From: Isoetes taiwanensis
Lineage: Eukaryota > Streptophyta > Lycopodiopsida > Isoetales > Isoetaceae
Assembly: GCA_021234155.1 (NCBI GenBank)
Contig: JAJEKV010000039.1
Span: 8,631,077 to 8,695,076, forward strand
DNA: 64,000 nucleotides
Direction of reading: 5' to 3'
Part shown: one piece after another, positions 55,392 through 64,000 of the stretch
How the letters are laid out: the number at the start of each line of letters is the position of its first letter
How positions within the stretch are numbered: position 1 is the stretch's first letter
Translations under genes and position numbers: made by a program
Notes under the pieces: model-generated
The model's input: the letters and a program-made list of their open reading frames with translations, nothing else
Databases searched by the model: none
What the model was told of the DNA's origin: nothing

Positions 55392-55875
55392 CATGCCAAG
55401 GTGGCTCAAGCATGCCACCTAGGCACTAACATGCCAAGGTGGCTCAAACATGCCAAGGTGCCTCAAATATGCCAAGGTGTCTCTAACGTGCCACGTGGGC
55501 TCCAACATGTCACCTAGGCTCCAACATGCCAAGGTGGCTTAAACATGCCACTAGGCTCAAACATGCCATCTAGGCTCAAACATGCCAAGCTGGCAACATG
55601 CCATGTGGGCTCCAACATGCCACCTAGGCTGGACATGCCAAGGTGGCTCAAGCATGCCACCTAGGCACCAACGTACATGCCACCTAGACTCAAACATGCC
55701 AAAGTGGCTCAAACATGTCAAGGTGGCTCAAATGTGCCACGCGGGCTCCAACATGCCACCTAGGCTCCAACATGCCAAGGTGGCTCAAACATGCCACATG
55801 GGCTCTCAACATGCCACCTAGGATCAAACATACCAAGGTGGCTCAAACATGCCACTAGGCTCAAACATGCCACTA
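55392..55875. repeat. ACATGCCAAGGTGGCTCAA minisatellite
   Basis: About 25 imperfect units of 17-19 bp alternate between an 'AAGGTGGCTC' type and a 'CCACCTAGGCTC' type. It starts exactly where the right inverted arm ends. Confidence 0.85.
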
Positions 55876-56068
55876 GGACTCATTTTTGGCAACAAAAGAA
55901 ACACGAACCCTGTACATGGCAGTATTCTGCAGCCACCTCCTAGGCCAATTGACTACGAACGTATTGGACATGATCTACTTTGGCGCTTCTTGGAGAACGG
56001 GTGGTCTTCTACCCACGAAACTTAGTCTCCAGGGTAGTGTTCATGTTTTGAGTCCACTGGCAGAGTCA
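55876..56068 (+). repeat. Partial unit cut by an LTR element
   Basis: It repeats the unit part 'CAGCCACCTCCTAGGCCAAT ... CCACTGGCAGAGTCA'. In the copy at about 54042-54066 the sequence continues with GTTCACAGC. Here it is replaced at 56069 by TGTTAGTCC, which marks the left end of the next LTR element. Confidence 0.8.
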
Positions 56069-56580
56069 TGTTAGTCCTGTGCCTCCTGGTGCAGGACTAT
56101 TCATGCATACGATGGACCAGGTCAAGAACAAGGATCCACAGTCAACCACGGGTCACTCATCAAAGGCTCAGCAGAAGACCAAGCAGCAGAGCATGCAGTC
56201 AAAGCTCAAGTCCCCGTCAATAAGAGGCGCTCGGACAAGTGGCGGCGTCCTTTGCCCTCATCATCGTCGGCGTGATTCTAGGCACTTCAAGAGGCACCGC
56301 CAAAGCATTCTCCAAATCAGGCCTCCTTCCGTGAGTCGGCACCGAGATCAGTCAGAGTGTCTATATTGGGCCAAAGGCCATTGTACTATATATATGAGTA
56401 GAGCTAGCACATGAGTTTTAGATGAGTTTTGAGTCTTGTCTCTTTTCTGTCTTCTCTCGATTGCGAGAGCTCATGTATGTTCATCATTGATATCAAGGAA
56501 GCTTATCATTTTCCTCTCATTGTTCTCTCTTGTTCAGTTTTCTTCTTCTTGTTCTCTTCTTGCAAATCCCAGCGTGACAT
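56069..56580 (+). mobile_element. 5' LTR of a Tat/Athila-like gypsy element
   Basis: It begins TGTTAG at the exact break in the older repeat. A TATA box (ACTATATATATGAG) lies at about 56384. The proposed end is ...CAGCGTGACA at about 56580. No second LTR was found before 64000, so the right end of the LTR is a guess and the element extends past the window. No clear primer-binding site was recognised after it. Confidence 0.55.
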
Positions 56581-56661
56581 AGTCCCTGGATTCTCTGTTA
56601 GATCCACGGGTCCTCACGAGGGAGGGTGTTGCGCGGAGTTCGAACCTAGACCCCAAACAAC

Positions 56662-59546
56662 ATGCTTGCCATTGCGGGTCTGATTCGATCTTACTTTCTT
56701 ACATCGCCGCCATGTCCGCGTAGAAACTTCACGCCAGAAGAACTCCTTTCCCAGACGGCATCTCGCTTGGAGCGCCATCATCGAAGGGAAGCTGTTCGCG
56801 ACATGTATGGATCTGCTTATGACATTGAGGGCGGCCACATTCGGTCTCGGGCTCAGTCGGCGCCACCCACCCCTCGTGTCCTGTCTCGTCCTAGTTCCCC
56901 GCCCCAAGCATGCAAACATTGCTCACAGCTCAGTCACCTCATCACTACCAGGAGCCCTATCAGGCTCAACCTTCTCAACCTTACTTTCATACCCCTGAAC
57001 ATGCCTACATCCATCACTCTTCAGGCCAAACGCCTCTACCTTCACAACCATCATCTCCCCCGGGTGGGCAAGGATATCCACATGTCTCTTTTGCGCCTAC
57101 CCAGGAATTTCCTTTCCCTACATTACCCACCGCTCTTCCTGTTTACAACCTTACCGACCTCAAAACCAATGCTCAGGCACCTTCAGTACCTCAACCGCAG
57201 TCACCCCTTCATCAGGGTCCTTCAGGCACTATACCACCTCCAACTCCACCTCAATATAATCACTACACTGTTCCTGTCCAGCCAAGCACTTTCACCTCTA
57301 CCTTTCAGACCCTTAAACTGACTTATCCCACCTTTGGCAACACGAAAGGCAAACCCTTAGACCAAAGTGCTCAGGCCCACATGGAAGAATTTGAGGCTCT
57401 GGCTGTCCTGAATGGTCATGCGCAACCTCAACTGAAATTCCACATCTTTTCCACCACACTGCGTGGCTCTCCTCATCAATGGCTCATGTCCAACAAAAGC
57501 CACTGGAAACAAGATTGGTCAGAAATGAGAACTGCTTTTCTTTCTCACTATGGGACCACGGATGATGATCAACTTCATCTCAAGCAACTCAATGACCTTC
57601 AACAAGAGCCCACGGAGTCTGCCAGGGATTTTGCGGATCGACTTCACATTCTGCTCAGCAAACTCAAGGAGTACCCAACACAGAGCCAGATCTTGGTCTG
57701 GTTTCTCCAAGGACTTCCTCCAGCTATCAGACTCATGACTGAATACCTGCGTCCGAAGACTTTGGAGCAGGCTATCGACCTTGTCAATCACTCAGTCAAT
57801 GTTTCCTCCCGTGGCGTGGCTCTTCAGGAGCTCCCTTTCATTCCACCCGTCATGGTTCCACAGACTGCTGTCCAGCCTCAACACGCCAATCCGCAGCGCA
57901 GTCAGATCTGGTGCCATATCTGCAAATACCAAGGCCACTTGGCAAATGAGTGCAACTCCACCAATGGCCCGCCTCATTGCAAAAGATGCAACATGTGCAA
58001 TCATGCCACGGAAGAGTGCACTCGCACTCATCCAACACCTTTCCGCAACAAACTGGTTTATCAAGTGCAAACAACACCTCAGCAACAATCGCACTATCAG
58101 CAGCCACCACTGCAGGCGCAACCCAATCAACTCTATCAGCAACAGGAGCAACAACGGGGACCCAACACACGTCCTCCTTTTGATCCTTCTAAAGCTCAGT
58201 GTTATCACTGTCAAGAATGGGGTCATACCACCACGGCGTGTCCTCAACTTCCACAAGTTCAGGTGCAGCTTCCTGGCACCAATCAGACCACATCGGTCCG
58301 CCTCACGGCTTACCAACTTTGGATTGCTAATGGCAAACAAGGCCCGCGTCCTGTTCTTAAGAAGCCACCTCGCGTGCCTCAGCAATCACGCTATCAACCA
58401 GCTCCTGCCACTCAACCTCAGATGGATCAACAAGCACAGGAAGAAATTTTTCAGGCTCTTAATCCTCCAGTCCAGCCATCAAATTGGGTTGGTTTGGTTT
58501 CACGCCAGACCAGGGCGTCACGTCCCTTAACCATTATTCCTAATGGCATGCAACCCGCCTTTGCAGTCGACACCATTCCTCATGACGAAGAAAAAAAGGT
58601 TCACTTTGCACCTGACTTGGAGAAACTCATGCCGCATGTCATGCCTAAAGTTCGCCAAAGCATTTTGAACCTCATGCAAGCTGCTGAAGGCCGCACGTTG
58701 GCTAATGTTCATGCCACCACTCGAGCTCAACAAAGACAAGAAGCACCTTCCACGTCTCAACCTCCACGCTCTCAGACATATCCAAATATAGCTGCTGAGG
58801 TTGACCTCCTCAAAGAAGTTGCTGCTTCCTTACCACGCACTCCAGCACCTGTGGATCCAACGGATCCTTTTTCTCATGTGCCTCTGGAACTCCAAGAGGA
58901 GCTGGCAAAAATCAGAATTCCTCTAAGTCTTGCAACGATTTTGAAACTCTGTCCTGCTCTCAAGGACCAGTTACCACTCCCGACTGTTTTGGTTGGGGCT
59001 GTTGCTACCTCTACACCCACGGTACATGCCACGGTGGGCAATCAACAAGTCAACCATGTTCAAATTGACGGCGGTAGTGCAGTTAATCTCATTACGGATA
59101 AACTCCGCAAACAAATGGGCATCAAACAACTCTATCGTGCCCCATATGACATCAAATTGGCTAATGGCCATATCACGAGACCTCAAGGCGTCACGCCTCT
59201 TCTTCACATCAACATTGGTGATCTCCGATTCCCCTTGGAATTTGGTGTTTGGAAGGCTGGAGAAGATCCAGGTGATTATGAAATGTTGGTCGGCAGACCT
59301 TTTCTCCGCCAGGCCAAGAGTATTCATTACTGGGCCACGGATCAATTAGTCATCACAGATGGTCACCTCACTGCCACCATGGACTTGGAAACAGGCAAAA
59401 TCATTTCCGTCGACAATGCTGAACCCTCTCTCTCGACATTACACCGATTCTCGATGGACGCCCGGAATATCTATCATGTTCGGGCTCCACTGCGAAGTCT
59501 TCCTCTGTCATCCTACCCCGAATATCCGATCCTTGGGGCGAAATGA
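56662..59546 (+). pseudogene. Gag-protease of the Tat/Athila-like element
   Basis: The N-terminal part begins at 56662 (MLAIAGLIRSYFLTSPPCPR) and changes frame near 56905. The main frame runs 56910-59546, 878 codons. It has a Pro/Gln-rich region, a gag core (WLMSNKSHWKQDWSEMRTAF; ESARDFADRLHILLSKLKEY; GLPPAIRLMTEYLRP) and Cys/His clusters (CHICKYQGHLANEC, CYHCQEWGHTTTAC). A retropepsin-like segment follows (NHVQIDGGSAVNLITDKL) with D-G-G where D-S/T-G is usual, and a later 'MLVGRPFLRQAKS' flap/ALGRP-type motif. It is the best kept part of the element. Gag forms particles and the protease cuts the polyprotein. Confidence 0.8.
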
Positions 59547-61020
59547 CTCTTGATCGGGACCAGCCGTGGCTGCTTTGCTTGACCCTTACGGCTCCTTGCA
59601 ATCGAATCCAACGTGTTGATCACTTTTCGGATCTTTGAACCTCCCGCAGCTCCCCGCCGATGTACATCTTTGTCATGAAGCAACCTCGCTTGATGAAACT
59701 CAAAGAACCTCTCTTTTCACCACCTTGAGTGCCACGATCTGTTATGCTTCAACCTCCTGCGCCACATTGTCCAGGACACGGAAGTTATTCCCCATATTCG
59801 GACTCACGAAGTCGAGATTGTGGGCGTGGGCAACAATCACCTGTCGCATTGCCGCACATCGTCCGACACCCTATCGTAATGGGGCCGCCACGCTCTTCAA
59901 AAGTTCAAACACATTTTCGCACGGAGTTACAGAGACCTTCGGGAATCAACAAAAACTTGGGGAACTCACCATTCCTACCAAATCGATGCACGCCCCAAGA
60001 TAGCAACGGCGATCGGCTCAACCCCAATTACCGCGGATCGAGTCAAGGCGTAAATTGACAAACTCCTTGCTGCGGGTTTGATCTATGAGGTCAAACATTC
60101 GAATGGGTGAGCCCCATCGTCATTGCACTCAAACACAATGGTAAGATCGGCGTTTGCGTGGACTACCTAAAACTCAATCGAGCCACGGGCGTGATCATTT
60201 TCCACTTCCCTTTTCGCACCGGGTTCGGAAGAGGTTCTTTGGACATGAGATGTACTCCTTCATGGATGGTTTTTCTGGCTACAATCAGATCTCAATCAAA
60301 GAATCTGATCAACTCAAGACTACTTTCACCACCCCGTGGGGCACTTTTGCCTACAAGGTGGTTCCTTTTGGATTATCAAACTCTCCATCAACGTTTCAAC
60401 GCATCATGCTCTCAGTTTTTCATGATTTTATGAAGGCAAATCCCTTCTTGCAAATTTTTCAAGATGACTTCTCTGCCTACAGTTCCATGGCTGACCATTT
60501 GGATAAATTGAAACTCGTCTTTCAGAAATGTGATGAGTCCGGCATTAGTCTCAATCCTGAGAAATGCACCTTTTGCGTCACCTCCGGTGTTCTGTTAGGA
60601 CACGTTGTCAGCAAAGCAGGTATCACCACGGATCCTGCCAAAATCAGTTGCATGCTCAAGGCTCAAGCACCCGCCAATATCAAGGAGACACGCTCTTTCC
60701 TGGGTAAGGTCAATTATTACTCCACCTTCATTCCTGGACTCGCAGCCATTGCAGATCCCATTCATAAACTCACGGTGATGAATCCACCGGGCTTGGAATT
60801 CAGGCGGATCTTTGCTTTCCAACAGTTGAAGCTCTTGCTTTTCGGGCCCCGGTTCTTGTTCCTCCTCAATGGGACAAGCCCTTTCATGTTCATGTCGATG
60901 TCGGCGTTTGCTATTGAGCTGTTCTTTCTCAAGAATATGATCGCTGCACCGACAAACCAAACCGTCGCCGGTAGGAAACTCAATTACGTTGGCGCAACTA
61001 CTCGCCGCCCGCAGGCGTGA
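59547..61020 (+). pseudogene. Reverse transcriptase and RNase H, broken
   Basis: Stops and shifts fill 59547-60100. From 60107 'MSPIVIALKHNGKIGVCVDY' opens RT. After a shift near 60200 the frame to 61020 encodes MYSFMDGFSGYNQISIKESD, WGTFAYKVVPFGLSNSPSTF and a catalytic FQDDF in place of Y.DD, then 'CTFCVTSGVLLGHVVS' and 'TRSFLGKVNYYSTFIPGLAA'. The RNase H start is degraded. The F.DDF form and order fit the Tat/Athila branch. Not functional. Confidence 0.75.
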
Positions 61021-61446
61021 AGCATTGGGTTTAATTTTACGTGTCCAACGCTTCGTCACTATCTTTTGGGCAGTCGGATCAAATTCTTTGTTGACCACCG
61101 GGCACTTCTTTATTTGATCAACAAATCCACGCCCACGGGCGCATTGCTCGTTGGGTCCTCATACGCAAGAATTTGCACCTTTTGAAATTGTTCACAAGGC
61201 GAGCCAAATCTCATGTTGTCCCGGATTATCTTTTCACGCATCCACGGATGATCCCTCCTTTGGAGTCTCGGGCGCCTTTCCCGGACGCTCAACTCTTTAC
61301 GGTCACGGCAACACCACATTGGTTCCATGACTTTCAGCGGTATCTCCTCACAGGCTCTTCCACGGGAGGATGCTACGCTCTCTCGATAGCGACAAGCGAC
61401 AATCCGACGACACCAATTTTCTACGGCGAGGTCCGCGGACTACACC
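61021..61446 (+). pseudogene. Decayed RNase H to integrase junction
   Basis: Remnants of the RNase H core and pol linker, read only in fragments. No open frame longer than about 100 codons on the plus strand matches a domain. Confidence 0.45.
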
Positions 61447-62624
61447 ATGGTTGCAGGCCATCTTTACAAAAAGGGTAAGGATACCATCCTTCGACGCTGT
61501 GTTCTCCCTCATGAGGTCCCAGATATTGTCAGAGAAGGCTCGGTGGTGGTCATTTTCATGGTGACACCACGGCACGCAAAATCCTTCTTGCTGGTTATTT
61601 TTGGCCCACGCTCTTCAAAGACGCCCACGCCCACGCCCGCACATGTGATGCTTGCCGGCGGTGTGGGGCTGCCACGACCCGTGGCGCTCTTCCCTTGGCG
61701 CCCGGTCGCCACGCCATTTCCCTTCAGCAAATGGGGAATGGATTTTGTGGGACCCATCGATCCTCCTGCGCGGCACACCCGTGCCCGCTACATTCTGGTT
61801 CTCACTGACTACGCTACTAAATGGGCGGAAGCTTGTGCACTTCCAGACAACACTGCGGCAAGCACAGCCAAAGTCATCTATCAACAAATCATCACGCGCT
61901 TTGGCTGCCCCACGGAGCTGGTCAGTATCATACCATCAAGGAGCTGACGGATTATCTCCTGATACATCATCACAAGAGCACACCTTACTACCCTCAAGGC
62001 AATGGTTTGGCAGAAAGCACCAACAAAACTCTGGTCACAATTCTCAAGAAAATTTGTGACGCTTCTCGCATTGACTGGCAAACAAAGCTTCCTACTGTTC
62101 TTTGGGCTTACAATACTTGTTTCAAAATAGCTACAGGTCACACTCCTTTCAAATTGGTTTATGGTCAAGAAGCTCTCATGCCGTTTGAATACATCCTTCC
62201 AACTCTCCGTTTTCAACTCGCTACTGCCCATAATCCGCCTGCTGCACTCAAAGAAAGGGTTTATCAATTGGAACAGTTGGATGAACTTAGAAGGGATGCT
62301 TATATTCGTGTTCTTCATGGACAACAGTTGCAAAAATCTTTACATGACAAACGTCTGAAGACAAAAACATTCAACGAAGGCGATTTGGTTCTTCTTTATG
62401 ATTCCCGGTACAAAAATTTTCCGGGTAAGCTTAAGTTTCGATGGCTTGGCCCTTATCAAATTGTTCAAGTGGTTCAACCCAGCGTTTTCCAGCTGGCTGA
62501 GTTAGATGGCACTCCATTACCTACACTGGTTAATGGCTTTCGCTTCAAAACATTTCATACCACAGAAAATGAAAATCAACAAACATATGCTGTTCAAGAC
62601 GCAAACACAACAGATAGTGACTAA
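61447..62624 (+). pseudogene. Integrase, two frames
   Basis: 61447-61947 has the zinc-finger neighbourhood (GHLYKKGKDTILRRCVLPHE, frame-broken 'LLAGYFWPTLFKDAHAHART') and the core start (WGMDFVGPIDPP; YILVLTDYATKWAEA) with D residues present. After a shift near 61940 the frame ending 62624 gives 'YYPQGNGLAESTNKTLVTIL' and 'DWQTKLPTVLWAYNT', then a C-terminal GPY/F-like module (KLKFRWLGPYQIVQVVQPSV). The catalytic E (AES) is visible. A chromodomain is absent, as in Tat/Athila elements. Confidence 0.8.
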
Positions 62625-62763
62625 ACCAGCGGCATATTTATATTATAGGTGGAAATGTTTTACAAAATGTGGGCATAGCCCAGCTACTTCCGCTATGGGC
62701 ACTGCCCTATATACAAAAACGGGCTCAGAGCCCTATCTACTAAGTCCTAAGAGGAAAAACCCT

Positions 62764-63048
62764 CTACTTCGGGTTCGGAGCAGAGGTGATGCGTAGGATG
62801 TGGTAGAGGTTATGCTCCGGGTCCCAGCGAAGGTGCAGAATCACCTCCATCCCGTTGGTCTTCGGATCGGGATGCTCAGCCATCCCGGCACACCACCCGT
62901 CCATCGCCATGCCACGGTTGTGGCAGTGCCAGAGGTCCAGACAATCCATCTTACAGGTAATCCACTCCAGACAGTTCGAAGGCATAGTGCAGTTATCATG
63001 CAAACCAGCCGCAGACATACTGAGCGCCATTGGATGCCTTCGCTTCAC
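62764..63048 (-). CDS. Antisense ORF downstream of pol
   Basis: 95 codons on the minus strand, MKRRHPMALSMSAAGLHDNC to LRITSAPNPK, Cys/His/Met-rich with a central CLEWITCKMDCLDLWHCHNR. No known domain. Plant Tat-type elements are reported to carry extra ORFs, some antisense, between pol and the 3' LTR; this position fits. It could also be a chance frame. Confidence 0.35.
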   Translation of the reverse strand: MKRRHPMALSMSAAGLHDNCTMPSNCLEWITCKMDCLDLWHCHNRGMAMDGWCAGMAEHPDPKTNGMEVILHLRWDPEHNLYHILRITSAPNPK

Positions 63049-63559
63049 TCCCGGTTCGTCTTATATAGCCAACCGAGGAACTCCTTGTCGACGTGGACCA
63101 ATCAAAAAAATTGCCAACGTGTTTGCAATGCAAGGCTGTTTCTAAAATGAGAATCTTTTCTCCCGCCGCATATCTAGCCATGGTACCTTCTGACACATTC
63201 ATTTTAATGATATCCCACTTCGAGTTGCCAGCATTAAATGCCATTCCTTCTTTTCAAGCCCGTCGAACATTAATGTGTGTCCTTTGGCCACCTGTCACAT
63301 CCGATCATTCTCTCACGTCTCATCTCCACCGTTCATTGCTTCTCCCTTTGTTGTTTGGGGACTTAGCCAAATTTTTGCCTCTCAATCGCCTCCTTGGCAT
63401 CCTTCGACACCTGGCCCCATCAACGGTTGCAGTTTCGCCCTCCTCATACCCCTTCGCCTCCATTTGTGCGCCCTAAACCTTTTCGTCTCTCTGCGCCTTC
63501 GTCCTCAGTTCTTTGCTCTCCGCCTTTGAATCATCGTTCTTTTCCGAAGCTCTTTGCCA
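63049..63559 (+). promoter_or_regulatory. Putative internal promoter and leader
   Basis: TCTTATATAGCC (about 63059) resembles a TATA box. From about 63300 the sequence is C/T-rich with many 'CTTC'/'CGCC' words, like a plant 5' leader, up to ATG 63560. This suggests the next ORF may have its own transcript. Confidence 0.4.
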
Positions 63560-64000
63560 TGGCTGCACCAAAATTTCTGACACTTCAAGCTACTGCTCCC
63601 AGGGAACCGGCTCTTTTCGAGTCAGTATCTTTCTTGACGCCCACTTTCCGTGAAGCCCTTGTTGGCCCGAATCGTGAAGTCGCAGAACGCCAGAAGCTTT
63701 ATGAATTTTCACAAATGGAACTTCCGGCTCCAAATCCAGACCAGTTGAAGCAGTTCCTCGCTCACATCGTCAACAACCCACATGGATACACTACAGTGGT
63801 CGATGGCACCACCATTTCGCTGACCCAGCACCTAATTTCTGAGGTATTCCATATCCCTTTGCAAACCCCTTGTTTATCTTGGTCTGCCATACAGGATCTA
63901 GATGTCACTGAGTTTGGTGCTCCTACTTATCAAGCAAACGTGCATCGCCTGACAAATATTGACAAGCCCCATGAAACTTTTGTTAAGTTTCTGTGGCGCA
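63560..64000 (+). CDS. Partial uncharacterised ORF, runs off the window
   Basis: From ATG 63560 the frame is open to the window end, 147 codons: AAPKFLTLQATAPREPALFE, EVAERQKLYEFSQMELPAPN, 'NNPHGYTTVVDGTTISLTQH' and 'EVFHIPLQTPC'. The 'G.T..V.G..I.LT...I.EVF.IP' pattern resembles N-terminal parts of uncharacterised plant retrotransposon-associated proteins. I do not recognise a named domain. It could be an extra ORF of this element or belong to a neighbour. Confidence 0.5.

Noticed and set aside
55392-55875. CRISPR-like regular repeats
   Set aside because: Units are degenerate, directly adjacent, without unique spacers, and the DNA is eukaryotic. It is a minisatellite.
57519-58385. Long minus-strand ORFs opposite gag
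   Set aside because: Antisense shadows of the intact gag-protease frame, which has real domains.

Overview
This is nuclear DNA of a land plant with a large, repeat-rich genome. The evidence is a spliced plastid-type lysophosphatidate acyltransferase gene, a class II-like small heat-shock protein gene, a pentatricopeptide-repeat fragment, chromodomain Ty3/gypsy elements, a CACTA transposon and tRNA-derived SINEs. I cannot name the species from sequence alone. Only two ordinary host genes look intact: the acyltransferase (4243-6335, three or four exons) and the small heat-shock protein (about 40.6-41.6 kb). Nearly everything else is mobile DNA, its cargo, or decayed copies.

Layout. 1-2938 is the 3' half of a Ty3/gypsy chromovirus: integrase tail, broken chromodomain, polypurine tract and 3' LTR. 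A minisatellite and the acyltransferase gene follow. 6.5-7.5 kb holds a decayed gag on the minus strand. 9.4-16.2 kb is a decayed accessory locus. It contains a foldback, a minus-strand relic with a GTFVAWP-type motif, and a plus-strand multi-exon relic. That relic encodes, in order, an RG-rich and basic N-terminus, a ParB-like segment, a segment resembling a DNA N4/N6-methyltransferase motif I, and an FCP1/HAD-like phosphatase domain. Its introns carry many copies of a 13-bp palindrome of the form CACGCCNGGCGTG. The same palindrome and the same minus-strand relic recur at 47.3-48.8 kb.

16.8-34.9 kb is a nested structure. A decayed DDE-like transposase gene (plus strand) is split by an 11,185-bp CACTA element at 19513-30697. 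The element has CACTACAA ends, a GTT/GTT target duplication and ACGTCGTT-rich subterminal repeats. Removing the element and one GTT restores the reading frame. A convergent minus-strand relic with coiled-coil and RING-like segments follows at 31.5-34.9 kb. Inside the CACTA element, a 1.1-kb tandem array is itself interrupted by a 3.36-kb insertion, and the array resumes at the same point of its unit. 35.1-38.0 kb holds two LINE fragments and a PPR fragment. One LINE carries a 52-bp poly(T) insertion flanked by a perfect 12-bp duplication.

43.4-46.2 kb contains duplicated minus-strand gypsy integrase and chromodomain remnants with SINE-like units. 48844-50378 is the 5' LTR of a relative of the first element, with a primer-binding site and one short basic ORF. 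52.0-52.5 kb is a cluster of CTCGACTCGCGAGTCGAG palindromes. 53.4-56.1 kb contains diverged relatives of the CACTA-borne repeat arranged as an inverted repeat with arms of about 780 bp, then a minisatellite. From 56069 a Tat/Athila-like gypsy element begins (LTR, gag-protease, broken RT, broken integrase). It is followed by an antisense ORF and a second sense ORF that runs off the window.
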